This document shows, in pieces, positions 34,705-44,267 of a stretch of 64,000 nucleotides of DNA (positions within the stretch are counted from its first letter, which is position 1; each line of letters starts with the position of its first letter). The translations under genes were made by a program, and so were the position numbers. Source of the DNA: Amycolatopsis sp. NBC_01488 (GTDB lineage: Bacteria > Actinomycetota > Actinomycetes > Mycobacteriales > Pseudonocardiaceae); NCBI RefSeq assembly GCF_036227105.1, contig NZ_CP109434.1, forward strand, positions 1,926,001 through 1,990,000, read 5' to 3'. The notes under the pieces are model-generated. The model was not told the DNA's origin. It was given only the letters and a program-made list of their open reading frames with translations, and did not search any database.

Positions 34705-35397
34705 CTATTCCTTGCCCGGGCATGCGTTCAAGAACGCGGCTCCTTTTTCGGTGTACGGTTCTTCGACGGTGGTGATCGGGAACCGCGACCGTGCCTCGGT
34801 CAGCAACCGTCGCGCGATCCCGCGGCGTTGCCACGCGGTCGCGGTCCAGATATGCCCGACGGACTCATAGGTGCCATCCTCGTCGCGGTCGTAAACGACC
34901 ACGAACCCGCCGAGACGGCCGCTGAAGAACCACACCCCCTCCTCCCCACCACTGGCCGCGACCGGAGCCAGCATCAGCAGCCACACACCCGACTCTCCCG
35001 GAGCAAAATCCCAACCGCACGCACGCTTGTACGCCAATCCCGCCCGGTCCAGCGCACTGCCATGCCAGCGTCCGTCCGGACCTTCGGTCACCTCCGCGCC
35101 GAGGACAGCACCACCAAAATCGTGCTCATCACCATCGAGATCGAGATCGAGGCCGGACACGGCCAGGCCCCAGTCGTCGTCCTGACGTGAGGCCTGCCAC
35201 GAGACGGCCGGACCGAGGCGCGCGGTAGTCGCGAGATCCGCCCGGTCGAGAAGGAACGGAAACTGGGAGAGCACCTCGAGAAACAACGTTTCCTCCTCCA
35301 CGGTGACCGTACCCGGGGCGAGCGCGGAGAGCGCCTTGTATGCAGCCCGGTACGCCTTCTCGATCTCGGGTGTCTCCGGAAACTCGTAGTCGGTCAT
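34705..35397 (-). CDS. GNAT-like acetyltransferase domain protein (230 aa)
   Basis: ATG 35397 begins MTDYEFPETPEIEKAYRAAY. The C-terminal third contains VGHIWTATAWQRRGIARRLL, which fits GNAT motif A (acetyl-CoA pyrophosphate loop QRRGIA), followed by a final strand FPITTVEEPYTEKGAAFL. The N-terminal two thirds are acidic and not recognised. The substrate is unknown. Intact and on its own strand between decayed genes. Confidence 0.65.
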   Translation of the reverse strand: MTDYEFPETPEIEKAYRAAYKALSALAPGTVTVEEETLFLEVLSQFPFLLDRADLATTARLGPAVSWQASRQDDDWGLAVSGLDLDLDGDEHDFGGAVLGAEVTEGPDGRWHGSALDRAGLAYKRACGWDFAPGESGVWLLMLAPVAASGGEEGVWFFSGRLGGFVVVYDRDEDGTYESVGHIWTATAWQRRGIARRLLTEARSRFPITTVEEPYTEKGAAFLNACPGKE

Positions 35398-35500
35398 CAA
35401 GCGCTCGCTGTTCCCTTCGAGCTGGGCACCGGGTCGAAACCCAGCATGGTCCAGCCCGCCCCCAGCCCGCGAGCTGACACGCACTGACGAGAACGCAGGC

Positions 35501-36021
35501 ATGTCACCCGGCTGGACGGTCTCTCCTGAGGCGCGCGCCGTGTCGGACCAGCGCGCTTCCGGGGTCGTTCTCAGGCCGGGTTTGAGCCTGGTCGAGGTGA
35601 TGGCGCAGCATCCGCGGCTCAACAGCTTCGGCATCGGTCTCTTCGACACACGCGGCAAGACGGCTGAACAGTGTGCGGCCGAACTCGCTGACGGACGCAG
35701 AAGTTGGCCGGGCGGGAGGGCGCGGTGCTGGAGATCGCTGCCTGGCTGCGGGAGAACATCGCGCCGATCAAGACGCCCACGGTCGGCAGCTACAGCATGA
35801 AGCACGTGGTGGAGGGCGCCACCGGCGACTACATGACCAACGGTGAGCTGATCGCTGCCGCTCTTGTAGCCGGGTACCCCGTCAGGTTCGTTCCGGGCCC
35901 GAACCCGTTGTTCGGCATGAGTGCACGGGATCTGACCCGGATCGGCACTGCACCGCGCCCTCGTGGCCGCCTCGGTGGCTGGGGATCGACAGTGACCGCT
36001 CACGACGACCTGGACGACTGA
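35501..36021 (+). pseudogene. Conserved hypothetical protein split by a frameshift
   Basis: The first half (RPGLSLVEVMAQHPRLNSFG, then LFDTRGKTAEQCAAELADGR) and second half (REGAVLEIAAWLRENIAPIK, KHVVEGATGDYMTNGELIAA) are collinear but in different frames, switching near 35700. Together they form one about 170-residue protein of a kind carried on actinomycete mobile DNA, possibly with a helix-turn-helix-like middle. The function is unknown. Confidence 0.65.
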
Positions 36022-36202
36022 TCCGCCTGCTGCCGGGTCGAGTACTTGACCGCTCGCCCCGGCAGCAGATTCCGGACTACTCGCCGCGTAAGGAACATGG
36101 GAACGAAGACCAGCGCTAAGCGATGATCACGGCTTGACCTGCTGTTGAGTGTTGACTGCCCTGCTGTGTGGCGCTGCGGTTCGTCGCGGTTCCGCCGCGC
36201 GG
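36022..36202. other. Short intergenic region, nothing recognised
   Basis: 181 bases between the split gene and the histidine kinase stop. No gene and no strong hairpin seen. Confidence 0.5.
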
Positions 36203-37990
36203 TCAGGGGGATGGTGTGAGCTTGGGCGTGTCGCGGAAGGCACGGAGGTAGGCCGCGCCGGCCGCACCCAGCAGCAGCGCGTACCCGCCCGCCGACCAGT
36301 ACAGCATCGCACCGGACTTCACGTAGTTGACCAGCATGTAGCCGGTGTAGAGACCCACCAATGCCCACGGCACCAGATAGACGACGCCGAGCAGGATCCG
36401 GTACGGCCACGGCGCGACGCCTGGGTTGACCACGTACTCCCCGGCCTTGGAACCGATCCGGTCGCGAAGGCTCAGAGCCATGCCGGTCTGCCGGAACAGC
36501 GCATCCTCCACGGCCATCGCGGATGCTCCGCGCCTGCCCTGCAACGCCACCAGCAGCGTGCTGTAGAGCATCCCGAGCCAGAGCGGGATGGGCACCAGCG
36601 CCGCGCCAAGCCTCGGCAGCTGGGGCACCTTGTCCAGGAACGCCACCGACGCTGCCGCGTAGGCCAGCACCGCGCCCAGCAGCGCGATGTTGATGTTGAG
36701 CAGGGTCACGTTCTCGGATCGCTCCGCCTGATACAGCGATCCCAGCGCCGCGATCTCCGTCGCGTTGCCCTGGTCACCGGCCGGTGCGGTCACGGTGGTA
36801 CCTCCTGGTGGTGGGGTGGTCGGGCGGAGCGGCAGGCGGATTTCCACGATCGTGCCGCTGCCGGGGTGGCTCTCGACCGTGACGGTCCCACCCACCTCGG
36901 CCAACCGCGCCGGGAGGGAGTGGGACAGGCCCGTGCCGGACGGCGTGGTGGCCGGGTCGAAGCCGCAGCCGTGGTCGGTGACGGTCACCGCCAGCTCGCC
37001 GCCCTCCTCGCCGGTGGCCACGACCCACGCCTCCGCCGTGCCGGCGTGCTTGGCGACGTTGTTCAACGCCTCGGTCACCGCGTGGGTGACAGCCTCGACC
37101 GCCTCCGACCCCAGCGCATCGGGCAGCCTGTCGGAGCTGTAATGGACGTCCAGGTCGTGCGCGCCTTGCAGGAACACCGCTTCGGCCAGCGCGCCGTCGA
37201 GTTCAGGCGCCGCGTCGGCGGTGATGGTGTGGGCGACCGCGCGCAGGTAGCGGGCGTCGCGCTCGCACTTCGCCCGGATCTGCGGTGACAGACACTCTTG
37301 GCGGGACACGACGGTCAACGTGGTCAGCACGTTGGTGTGCAGCAGGTCGTACTGGCGGACGCGTTCCCGCGTGCGGGCCTCGGCTTCGCGCGCCTGCAAG
37401 GCGCCCTCCGCTTCGGTGTCGGCACGGCGCGCGGTGTCGATCAGCTTGGCGGCCACCAGTCCTGCCGCGACGGTGAACACCACGAGCTGACCGGTGACGC
37501 CGAGCAGCGTGCCGGCCTGCTCCAGGCCCTGGCCGCGTAGCCCGGTCGCCAGGTAGCTCCCGCCGAGAACGGCCACGGCGGCGGTCCCCCATCGGTAGCC
37601 GCCGTAGACCTGAGCCAGTACGGCCACGCCGGTGGAGGGCGGCGGCGTCCAATTCTGCCAGGTCGCGACGGACTCTGGCGGCAGCGCGAAGCCGACCAGC
37701 AGCTCGGCTCCAGTCATCACGACGACGGCCGCGGCGGTCGGCACCGCGCCGACCTCGGAGCGCGTGCCCAGCCACCACAGCAGGACGCCGGCCCACACGA
37801 GGTAGACCAGGTAGCTCGGCACGACTGCCGCGGGAGCGCGTGAGGACTCCGAATCGGGCCAGAGCAGAAGCACGCCCCACGGCAGTGCCTGCGCCGCCCA
37901 CAGCAGCGTCAACGCGCGCAGCAACCAGGCTTTGACCTGGTCCTCGACTCCTCTGGTGTGCATGGCGGCAAGCATGCCCGCCTCAGCCAC
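36203..37990 (-). CDS. Sensor histidine kinase fused to a C-terminal membrane domain
   Basis: 595 residues. The N-terminal part has five or six membrane helices (about 20-190), a coiled helix (TEAEGALQAREAEARTRERV), a degenerate dimerisation region and an HATPase domain with EALNNVAKHAG (N box), DHGCGFDP (G1) and GTGLSHSLPARL (G2). The classical phospho-acceptor His motif of HisKA_3 is not evident. After residue about 395 the frame continues into a second membrane domain of about 196 residues with four helices, which kinases of this type normally lack. The upstream response regulator gene (30 bases away) is its partner. Confidence 0.82.
   Translation of the reverse strand: MAEAGMLAAMHTRGVEDQVKAWLLRALTLLWAAQALPWGVLLLWPDSESSRAPAAVVPSYLVYLVWAGVLLWWLGTRSEVGAVPTAAAVVVMTGAELLVGFALPPESVATWQNWTPPPSTGVAVLAQVYGGYRWGTAAVAVLGGSYLATGLRGQGLEQAGTLLGVTGQLVVFTVAAGLVAAKLIDTARRADTEAEGALQAREAEARTRERVRQYDLLHTNVLTTLTVVSRQECLSPQIRAKCERDARYLRAVAHTITADAAPELDGALAEAVFLQGAHDLDVHYSSDRLPDALGSEAVEAVTHAVTEALNNVAKHAGTAEAWVVATGEEGGELAVTVTDHGCGFDPATTPSGTGLSHSLPARLAEVGGTVTVESHPGSGTIVEIRLPLRPTTPPPGGTTVTAPAGDQGNATEIAALGSLYQAERSENVTLLNINIALLGAVLAYAAASVAFLDKVPQLPRLGAALVPIPLWLGMLYSTLLVALQGRRGASAMAVEDALFRQTGMALSLRDRIGSKAGEYVVNPGVAPWPYRILLGVVYLVPWALVGLYTGYMLVNYVKSGAMLYWSAGGYALLLGAAGAAYLRAFRDTPKLTPSP
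36791..36806 (-). promoter_or_regulatory. Internal ribosome binding site and GTG inside the kinase frame
   Basis: AGGAGG (plus-strand 36801-36806) followed seven bases later by GTG (36793) at the exact junction of kinase and C-terminal membrane domain. It could start a separate 196-residue membrane protein (VTAPAGDQGNATEIAALG). The kinase frame has no stop before it, so both a fusion and an independent protein may be made. Confidence 0.55.
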
Positions 37991-38019
37991 GGTCCGTTGA
38001 CGATGATTCCACCGTCATT

Positions 38020-38706
38020 TCACAGGCCGCCGTCCTCTCGCAGCCGCTCCTGGAGGTCGGCCATGGTGCTGACCGGCGTGCCCGCGTCCCGGTACTTGGC
38101 TTTGGCCCGCTCCAGGTAGCTGTACGCGGTGCGCTCGCTGATGCCCAGCCGCTCGGCGATGACCTTCATCGGCACGGCGCGCCCGCGCAGCTTGACCACC
38201 TCCGCCTCCCGGTCGGACAGCCGGGGGCGGCCGGGCATGCGGTCGCGGCTGATCGCGAACGCCAGCTCCTGATCGAGCGCGTACCGGTCGGCGACGATGT
38301 CCCGGATCGCGCGCACCAGCGACCGGCGGTCCCCGTCTTTGACGTGGTATCCGACCGCCCCCGCCCGGACCGCGTCCACCTTGAAGCGCTGCTGGGCGTG
38401 CACGGACAGCAGCAGCACCTTGTCCCCGCGCCGCACGAGCCGGTCGACGTTGTCCACGAACCGCGTGCCGTCGCCGAGTTCGAGGTCCAGCAGGACGACG
38501 TCGTCGGAGGGGTCGAGGGCCAGGTACCCGGCCACTCCGGCGGCGACGTGACGGACCTCGATGCCCGGATCGTGGTCGGCCAGCCAGGAACCGGCGCTGC
38601 CCAGGATCATCGGGTCGTTGTCGATCAGACCAATGCTGATCACCCCGGGTGATGGCGGGTCCGCGTCGGCTTCGGGACCGCAGGGTGACGGCGATGACGT
38701 GTCCAT
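38020..38706 (-). CDS. NarL/FixJ-family response regulator
   Basis: 228 residues from ATG 38706. The receiver domain has GLIDNDPMIL (acidic pocket), phospho-acceptor Asp in VVLLDLELGDG, LLLSVHAQQ and the conserved Lys in VGYHVKDGDR. The LuxR-type helix-turn-helix is LSDREAEVVKLRGRAVPMKV, then AERLGISERTAYSYL. It precedes the histidine kinase by 29 bases on the same strand, forming a two-component operon. The stop context GAGGAGGG lies unusually close to the ATG, so the start may be weak. Confidence 0.88.
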   Translation of the reverse strand: MDTSSPSPCGPEADADPPSPGVISIGLIDNDPMILGSAGSWLADHDPGIEVRHVAAGVAGYLALDPSDDVVLLDLELGDGTRFVDNVDRLVRRGDKVLLLSVHAQQRFKVDAVRAGAVGYHVKDGDRRSLVRAIRDIVADRYALDQELAFAISRDRMPGRPRLSDREAEVVKLRGRAVPMKVIAERLGISERTAYSYLERAKAKYRDAGTPVSTMADLQERLREDGGL

Positions 38707-38855
38707 CCCTCCTTCTACCTCATGTCCCGCACAATCGGGATGAGTCGCGGTTGTGGAACTTGTGGTCCCAGTTCTTCCGCCAGCCAACCGCGCCACCGCC
38801 ACCGACGGAGGCCTGGACACCCGATCCGGCACGAACCCCCAACCACCACGAGGCT

Positions 38856-39826
38856 TCACTTTGGCGGCGGTTCGAGGGGCTGGCGCGCGGAGGCATGGGA
38901 GTTTCGGGTGACGAGTGCGACGCCCGTCGCCGCGAGGGCGAAACCCAGTAATGCGGCCGGGCTGAGCTGAGGTGCTGGCCAAGGACGGGGACTACGGCCA
39001 GGGCGGTTGCCCGGGGGGACGAGGAACAGGTAGCTGGTCGCGCTGGCGCCGGGTTGTCGTTTGAGAATGTAGAAGAGCAGGACGAACGCGGCGAAGGATC
39101 CGACGAGGGCGAGCCAGACAACGGAGCCGACAGCGGTGACGGTCAGCGGCAGCGCGAAACCTCCGGAGCCCAGGGTGAAGGGGATGATGCTCACCGTGGC
39201 GGCGAGCATCTGGATGAACATGCCGGTCCGCAGATCCATGTCGTCGCCGAAGCGCTCTGGTACAGCGTGCCGCCGGCGGATCCGGCCAGACCGGCCACCG
39301 CGGCGAGGATGCCGGCGGCGGTGCCGACGCCGGCCAGGTCCGAGCTGACCGCCGCGGCGACGCCCGCAAACCCCAGGATCAGGCCGACGACCTGCCAGAA
39401 CCGTAGCCGTTCCCCGAAGAGCGGGACGGCCGCGACGGCGACCACCAGCGGGGTCGCGTCGGTGATCAGGGACGTGATTCCCGCCGACACCCCCCAGCCG
39501 CAGTGCCACGAAGACGCCGACGAACTGGCACGTTTGCAGCAGGATGACGGACACGACCAGGTGAATCCAGGCGGCCGGGCGTCGGGGCCATTGCCCCCTT
39601 CCGGTCACCGCGATGGCGCCGAGCACGGCCGAGGCGACGAGGAACCGCCAGAACCCCCGCGTCCCGGCGCCACGGTGCGGGTACCGATGCTGCCGACGAG
39701 GAACCCGCTGCTCCACACCGCAGTGACAGGACAGCAAACGCGGCCGTGCCCAACCGGGTCCGGAACTGGCCCCTGGAGTCGCGAACGCCGCGTCGCGTCC
39801 TGTCCCGCCCGGTTCGGCGCCGTCAT
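38856..39826 (-). pseudogene. EamA/DMT-family transporter pseudogene
   Basis: Collinear membrane segments of a drug/metabolite exporter occur in three frames: SSGFLVGSIGTRTVAPG, FWRFLVASAVLGAIAV, SLITDATPLVVAVAAVPLFG, IIPFTLGSGGFALPL, WLALVGSFAAFVLLFYILKR and ALLGFALAATGVALVTRN. At least four frameshifts separate them. The start at 39826 is inferred from GAGGGAA and the family N-terminus. Confidence 0.85.
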
Positions 39827-40171
39827 CGGCCGGTTCCCTCCCTCGTGCGCCGCGTGTCTTCGGCGGGTACCCAGGCAGCGCCCACACCGACCCCTGCTCC
39901 GAGGCCGACCGCTTCGCCGGAACCCATCATCGGCTACCAGGGCCACCGGGCTCCGTGACCGCCACTCGGCCGAGAAACGTGAGCACCACGGCCCGAGTAA
40001 TGACGACCGGCACCCGTGCCGTCGACGAGCTGCGGCTGCACCGGCTCGGCTACGGCGACTGGACCGGCCCGGCCTCGGCGACGCACATCGGCATCGGTAT
40101 GACCGCCCGAGCCGCCGTCGCCGACATCGCGGACCACCTGTACACCGGCCGATGACGGTGCCGGGGACCAG

Positions 40172-40430
40172 GTGCTCATCGTCGTCGTCATCTCCTCCCG
40201 CCAGGTGGTGCGCGCCTACCCCCGCGGCGGCTCCTACGAAGACGCCCCACGCAAGCTCGGCAGCCGCGCCGGGCTGGTCGTCGCAGGGGCCCTGAGGTCG
40301 CGTACATCATGACCGTCGCGATCTCGATCGCCTCCGACGTCGACAACATTATCTCCGCCGTCCCGCAGCGCATGCCGCGCTGGTCCTGGCCGCTACCTGC
40401 TGGAGATCTGCACCGTCAACGAGAACCCAC
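40172..40430 (+). pseudogene. Amino-acid/polyamine permease (APC family) remnant
   Basis: Two frames together give RQVVRAYPRGGSYEDA, KLGSRAGLVV and IMTVAISIASDVDNIISAVP. These match the conserved RAYPxGGGSY and second-helix region of APC transporters. Both ends are missing, leaving about 85 codons of an about 650-residue protein. Confidence 0.6.
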
Positions 40431-40475
40431 AGCGCGCCGTCCGGCCCCGCCTTAAGCGTCACCAAACCCGGCTGG

Positions 40476-40796
40476 CTACCGGCGCAGCATGCCCATCACG
40501 TCCCTCACGCGGTCCGAGTATCGAGTCGGTCGACATTTCTTCCCAATCACCTCCCCGCGCACCCACAGGCTTCCCGACGCGCGGTCACCCAGTTGGCGCA
40601 CCAGCACGATCCGGGCGAGCAGCACGACCGCGAACGTGCCGCAGATGAGGTGCACGATCGTGCAGGCCAACCGGACTTGCCAGATCCGGGTCCACCGCCG
40701 GTTGCCTGCCGGCGTACCCGCTTCCGGTGGGCCGCTGAGCGGCGTCGGAGCGCACCACCGGGGGTCGGTGCCGGGGTAAGGGTCCGAGTTGGTCAT
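40476..40796 (-). CDS. Small hypothetical membrane protein (106 aa)
   Basis: ATG 40796 has GGAGG eight bases upstream. A hydrophilic N-terminus (MTNSDPYPGTDPRWCAPTPL) leads into a single hydrophobic helix (VHLICGTFAVVLLARIVL) and a short basic tail. Not recognised. The good ribosome binding site and membrane helix support it. Confidence 0.5.
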   Translation of the reverse strand: MTNSDPYPGTDPRWCAPTPLSGPPEAGTPAGNRRWTRIWQVRLACTIVHLICGTFAVVLLARIVLVRQLGDRASGSLWVRGEVIGKKCRPTRYSDRVRDVMGMLRR

Positions 40797-40947
40797 GACC
40801 TGCGCCTCCGATGCCGGAAAGGCTGACGTCTACAACGAGCGTGCCGCGCCGGCGGTGGCACCGATGCGGCCGATGGACCCTTTTGGAGAAGGACTTCGGT
40901 GAGTCAAAGCGGTCAGGAATGACGACGGCGGTGCCTACGTCCGCCGA

Positions 40948-41430
40948 CTAGCGATGCGATCGCCGTTTCCGCGGGCGACCGACGAGCTGTTTGGCCGGCA
41001 GCGGCACGATTTGACCACCGGGCAGGATCAGCGTCGGCTGGTCCCGGGTGGCGTTCCAGGCGAGCGCCGCCCGGACGTTCGCTGCGGACAGCCGCGCGCG
41101 AAGACCGATTTCACGGACCTCCGCATCTCTCATACCGTGCTGACGGCTCGCCCGGCACAGCTGCCCGAACCAGAGTTCTTCGGCGGCCCACGTCGCCCGG
41201 GCCCGGTCGACCAACGATTTCAGGTGCCCGGCGCTGCACGCGACGACGAAGCGCCGCCCGTCTCGAGCCAGGTCCACCGGGTCGATGACCGAAGAATCGG
41301 CGACCAGCGCGCCATGGGTGCTCGCGGCGCGGCAGGGGCTTCCACAGTATCCGCAGCGAGGGCCCGGCGTCGGCGCGGCGCCGCGCGGGCTGATTGCCGT
41401 CTCGGCAGAGTTGTCGCCGTGCCCGGGCAT
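40948..41430 (-). CDS. Hypothetical protein with N-terminal CxxC motif (160 aa)
   Basis: ATG 41430 is preferred over the upstream in-frame ATG because of GGGGGA upstream and because the extra residues are low-complexity. A possible zinc ribbon CGYCGSPC lies near residue 26, then DGRRFVVACSAGHLKSL and a helical region (AAEELWFGQLCRASRQHGM). The C-terminus is very basic (KQLVGRPRKRRSHR), suggesting nucleic-acid contact. Not recognised. Confidence 0.55.
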   Translation of the reverse strand: MPGHGDNSAETAISPRGAAPTPGPRCGYCGSPCRAASTHGALVADSSVIDPVDLARDGRRFVVACSAGHLKSLVDRARATWAAEELWFGQLCRASRQHGMRDAEVREIGLRARLSAANVRAALAWNATRDQPTLILPGGQIVPLPAKQLVGRPRKRRSHR

Positions 41431-41517
41431 GGTCGTCCCCCGTGTGCAGGGATCGCTGCTACGCCGGGGTCCGGGGCGACGTGGCTCGGGATGACCAGCC
41501 GGCGACCGGGAGGTCAT

Positions 41518-42048
41518 GAGCCGTGGTGAAAGGGTTCTTCGACGGTAGCCCAGTCGCGTCGCCGGGTCTACAGCTCAAGCGGGCGAGGTTCGCCGGCCGG
41601 CGATTCACCGTCTCGATCACCGACGACCGGCCGGGCGGCGGCGCGGAACAGCGCGACGACGCGATGCCCGGATCGGGCACCTCTCACCTCGGTCGGAGTG
41701 CCGGAGGTCCTGGGCAACGGTGACTTCCGGCCATATGCGTGCCGCGGCTCGGACGCTTGACTTAGATCATGGCCGCCGGATGGCGGCCGTCCGCCTGGAC
41801 TCCGGGACGAGAACGCCGGCCCCACCGGCACGTCGTTACCGGAACCGATTGGCCGAGCCAAGACCCCGCACCCGCGGTGCACCGCGGGTGCGCCGACCGG
41901 TGCCGGTCGACGGCGGCGCCATCGGCCCACCGGCCGAATTCTCGGCTGGTGAGCCGGATGACCGTGGCGCGGCCCGCGAACGCAGACACGTCACACACCG
42001 CCGGAGGACATCCGGCGGCCAGGTTTCACCAACGATAGGAGATTCGCC
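41518..42048. other. 530-base region without a credible gene
   Basis: Open frames lack family character. The region contains a perfect 26-base palindrome (listed separately) and should carry the promoter of the SPFH operon. Confidence 0.45.
41867..41892. repeat. Perfect 26-base palindrome
   Basis: Thirteen-base arms (CGCACCCGCGGTG and its complement) with no spacer, 157 bases upstream of the SPFH gene start. It may be an operator, a cruciform or a terminator of upstream transcription. Confidence 0.75.
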
Positions 42049-42906
42049 GTGCATGGCTGGGTCATCGCCGCGATCGCCGTGGTCGTCCTGCTTCTGCTGG
42101 GCTTGTCGATCAGGATCGTGAAGCAGTACGAAAAGGGGGTGTTGTTCCGGCTCGGCCGGGTCATCGGGGTGCGTGAGCCGGGGTTGCGGCTGATCATCCC
42201 GGTCGTCGACGTCCTGCGGCGGGTGTCGCTGCGGATCGTGACGATGCCGATCCAGTCGCAGGGCATCATCACCCGCGACAACGTCAGTGTCGACGTCTCC
42301 GCGGTGGCCTACTTCCGGGTGGTGGACGCGACCAAGTCGGTGGTCGCGATCGAGAATGTGTACGCGGCGATCGATCAGATCGCGCAGACCACGCTGCGGA
42401 AGGTCGTCGGGCAGCACACGCTCGACGAGACACTGTCCGAAACGGACGCCATCAACTCCGACATCCGCCAGATCCTCGACGTCACCACGACCGAATGGGG
42501 CGTGGAGGTCACGTTGGTGGAGTTGAAGGACATCCAGCTGCCGGAGTCGATGAAGCGGGCGATGGCCAAGCAGGCCGAGGCCGAGCGGGAGAAGCGAGCC
42601 AAGATCATCAACGCCGAGGGCGAGTCCCAAGCCGCGGCGGCGCTGGGTGATGCGTCGGACACGATGATGGCGCACCCGCTGGCGTTGCAGCTGCGGAACC
42701 TGCAGAGCCTGGTGGAGATCGGCGTGGACAAGAACACCACCGTCGTGTTCCCGGCGCCGCTGATGAGCACGATCGGCGAGCTGGGCACGTTCCTGGCGCG
42801 CGAGGCCGCGTCGGCCACCGCCGCGGTTCCGGGCCGGCCGGACGCTGTTGTCGTCCCGGCGCAGGAAACGCCGGCCAACGGCGCACCGGTTACGGCCTCG
42901 GCATGA
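42049..42906 (+). CDS. SPFH/band 7 (slipin-type) membrane scaffold protein
   Basis: 285 residues: one N-terminal membrane helix (about 3-20), then the stomatin/slipin core ([19 protein letters not shown]-type strand, [20 protein letters not shown]), a helical flotillin-like stretch ([20 protein letters not shown]) and an Ala/Pro-rich tail. It forms oligomers organising membrane microdomains. The GTG start has AGGAG eight bases upstream. It heads a run of small plus-strand genes to 44.2 kb that look co-transcribed. Confidence 0.93.
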   Translation: MHGWVIAAIAVVVLLLLGLSIRIVKQYEKGVLFRLGRVIGVREPGLRLIIPVVDVLRRVSLRIVTMPIQSQGIITRDNVSVDVSAVAYFRVVDATKSVVAIENVYAAIDQIAQTTLRKVVGQHTLDETLSETDAINSDIRQILDVTTTEWGVEVTLVELKDIQLPESMKRAMAKQAEAEREKRAKIINAEGESQAAAALGDASDTMMAHPLALQLRNLQSLVEIGVDKNTTVVFPAPLMSTIGELGTFLAREAASATAAVPGRPDAVVVPAQETPANGAPVTASA

Positions 42907-42938
42907 CGCACTCCCGTGTCATCAGGAGAAGGAAGAGG

Positions 42939-43097
42939 ATGGACATGGAAACCGTTTACGTGTCCCGCTACGAGCAGCGTGTGAAGCTCGTCGAAGACGT
43001 CGTCAAGAACAACTCGCCGTTGTCCGACCGAGAAGCGCACGGACTGGCCATCCTGTTGCTGCGGAAGCTCGAGGAAATTCCCGAGAAGGTCCGCTGA
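42939..43097 (+). CDS. Small conserved-looking helical protein (52 aa)
   Basis: Begins MDMETVYVSRYEQRVKLVED and ends LLLRKLEEIPEKVR. The leader is rich in ribosome-binding purines (AGGAGAAGGAAGAGG); ATG 42939 or 42945 could be used. It is located 32 bases after the SPFH gene and 7 bases before the DUF5994 gene, so surely in one operon. Function unknown. Confidence 0.7.
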   Translation: MDMETVYVSRYEQRVKLVEDVVKNNSPLSDREAHGLAILLLRKLEEIPEKVR

Positions 43098-43104
43098 GGT
43101 CGTC

Positions 43105-43599
43105 ATGGGAAACGAAACATTCGCCCAGACGAGCGCCGGGAGCCGGACGTCGCGGCTGTCGGTGAAACCGGCCGGTTCCCCCGCCGGTTTCGTCGACGGC
43201 GCTTGGTGGCCGCGGACGCCCGACCTGGCCGTCGAACTGCCAGACCTGCTCGCCGCCCTGGCTGGCCGGCTGGGGCTCGCCGAGCGGGTCACCTACAACC
43301 TGACGGCCTGGGATCCGCCGGGACGCAGGCTGACCATTGAGGGCCGGGTGGTGCGGCTGGAAGGGTTCCGCTCGCAGCACCCGGACACGCTGACGGTGGT
43401 CGGGGCCGGCGGCCGGAGGCGGCTCACGCTGCTGACGGTGCCGCCCGGAACGGAAGCCGGGATCGCCGGGCAGGTGCTGAGGATGGCCTCGGAGGAGGGC
43501 AACGTCGAAAGCCCCGAAGCACTGCTGGGCGCCGACGGTATGGCGTCCGCCCGGCAGCGGTGGGAAGCGGAAGGCGGCCGCCTGCGAGCACCGGCCTGA
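43105..43599 (+). CDS. DUF5994 family protein
   Basis: 164 residues with RLSVKPAGSPAGFVDGAWWP, ERVTYNLTAWDPPGRRLTIE and VVRLEGFRSQHPDTLTVVG, the pattern of DUF5994 proteins of actinobacteria. No catalytic residues known. These genes often occur with stress-response loci, which fits the SPFH and ANTAR neighbours. Complete length. Confidence 0.82.
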   Translation: MGNETFAQTSAGSRTSRLSVKPAGSPAGFVDGAWWPRTPDLAVELPDLLAALAGRLGLAERVTYNLTAWDPPGRRLTIEGRVVRLEGFRSQHPDTLTVVGAGGRRRLTLLTVPPGTEAGIAGQVLRMASEEGNVESPEALLGADGMASARQRWEAEGGRLRAPA

Positions 43600-43742
43600 C
43601 CCGCGATCGGGAGGTCGAACCATGGACTCTGTCGCGTCTTCGGCTCACGGGAGTCGGGTCCGACATGAGGGTTTCCGGGCGCGAGCCCGTTGACCATCGC
43701 ACGTGTGGCGGAAGTCCTCCGCCGCCCAAGGAGGTTGTCATC

Positions 43743-43901
43743 ATGATGATCCTGGTCGTCGTCCTGCTGGTGCTCTGGCTGATCACAGCCATCATCGGGT
43801 TCGCGTTCAAGGGCCTGGTCTGGCTGGCCATCATCGGCATCGTGCTGTTCGTCGGCACCGCCGTCATCGGGTTCGTCCGCCGCAGGGCACTTCGCCGTTG
43901 A
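43743..43901 (+). CDS. Small hydrophobic membrane peptide (52 aa), paralogue 1
   Basis: ATG 43743 preceded by AAGGAGG. Two membrane helices (MMILVVVLLVLWLITAIIGF, then LVWLAIIGIVLFVGTAVIGF) and a basic tail RRRALRR. A near-identical gene lies on the opposite strand at 54745-54903, outside the second IS256 copy. It resembles the short hydrophobic stress-induced peptides common in actinomycetes. Confidence 0.78.
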   Translation: MMILVVVLLVLWLITAIIGFAFKGLVWLAIIGIVLFVGTAVIGFVRRRALRR

Positions 43902-43915
43902 CCGAGGGAGAGAAC

Positions 43916-44232
43916 GTGGCTTGGCGAGCACCTGAGGACGGGAGCTGGCGGCGGAGCACCCTGATCACCCATCACCGGGATCACCCGCCGCAGGTCAAGG
44001 CCCTCGTCGACGAGCTGTACGCGACGCTGTCCGAGAACGGGCGCCGCGACTACGAAAACATGATTGCGGCGGAGTACGCCGGCCCGGGCGAGCGGGTCGA
44101 GCACCACCGGTGCGGTGACGGCGTGCTCACGATGATCGCCGAGCCCATGCGCGGCACCGGCGCGGCCTGGGATCGCTGGCCATCACGCGGGTGTACCCGC
44201 CGGAAGCCACTTTGCCCGAGGACGACGGCTAG
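43916..44232 (+). pseudogene. Hypothetical protein with a late frameshift
   Basis: GTG 43916 with GAGGGAGA upstream starts VAWRAPEDGSWRRSTLITHH. The frame is protein-like through EPMRGTGAAWD near 44170. It then continues sensibly only in the neighbouring frame as SLAITRVYPPEATLPEDDG with TAG at 44230-44232. One base is missing. Reconstructed length is about 105 residues; family not recognised. Confidence 0.6.
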
Positions 44233-44267
44233 GTCCCAGGGGGACCGAAGTCCCCTTGGGACGGCAT

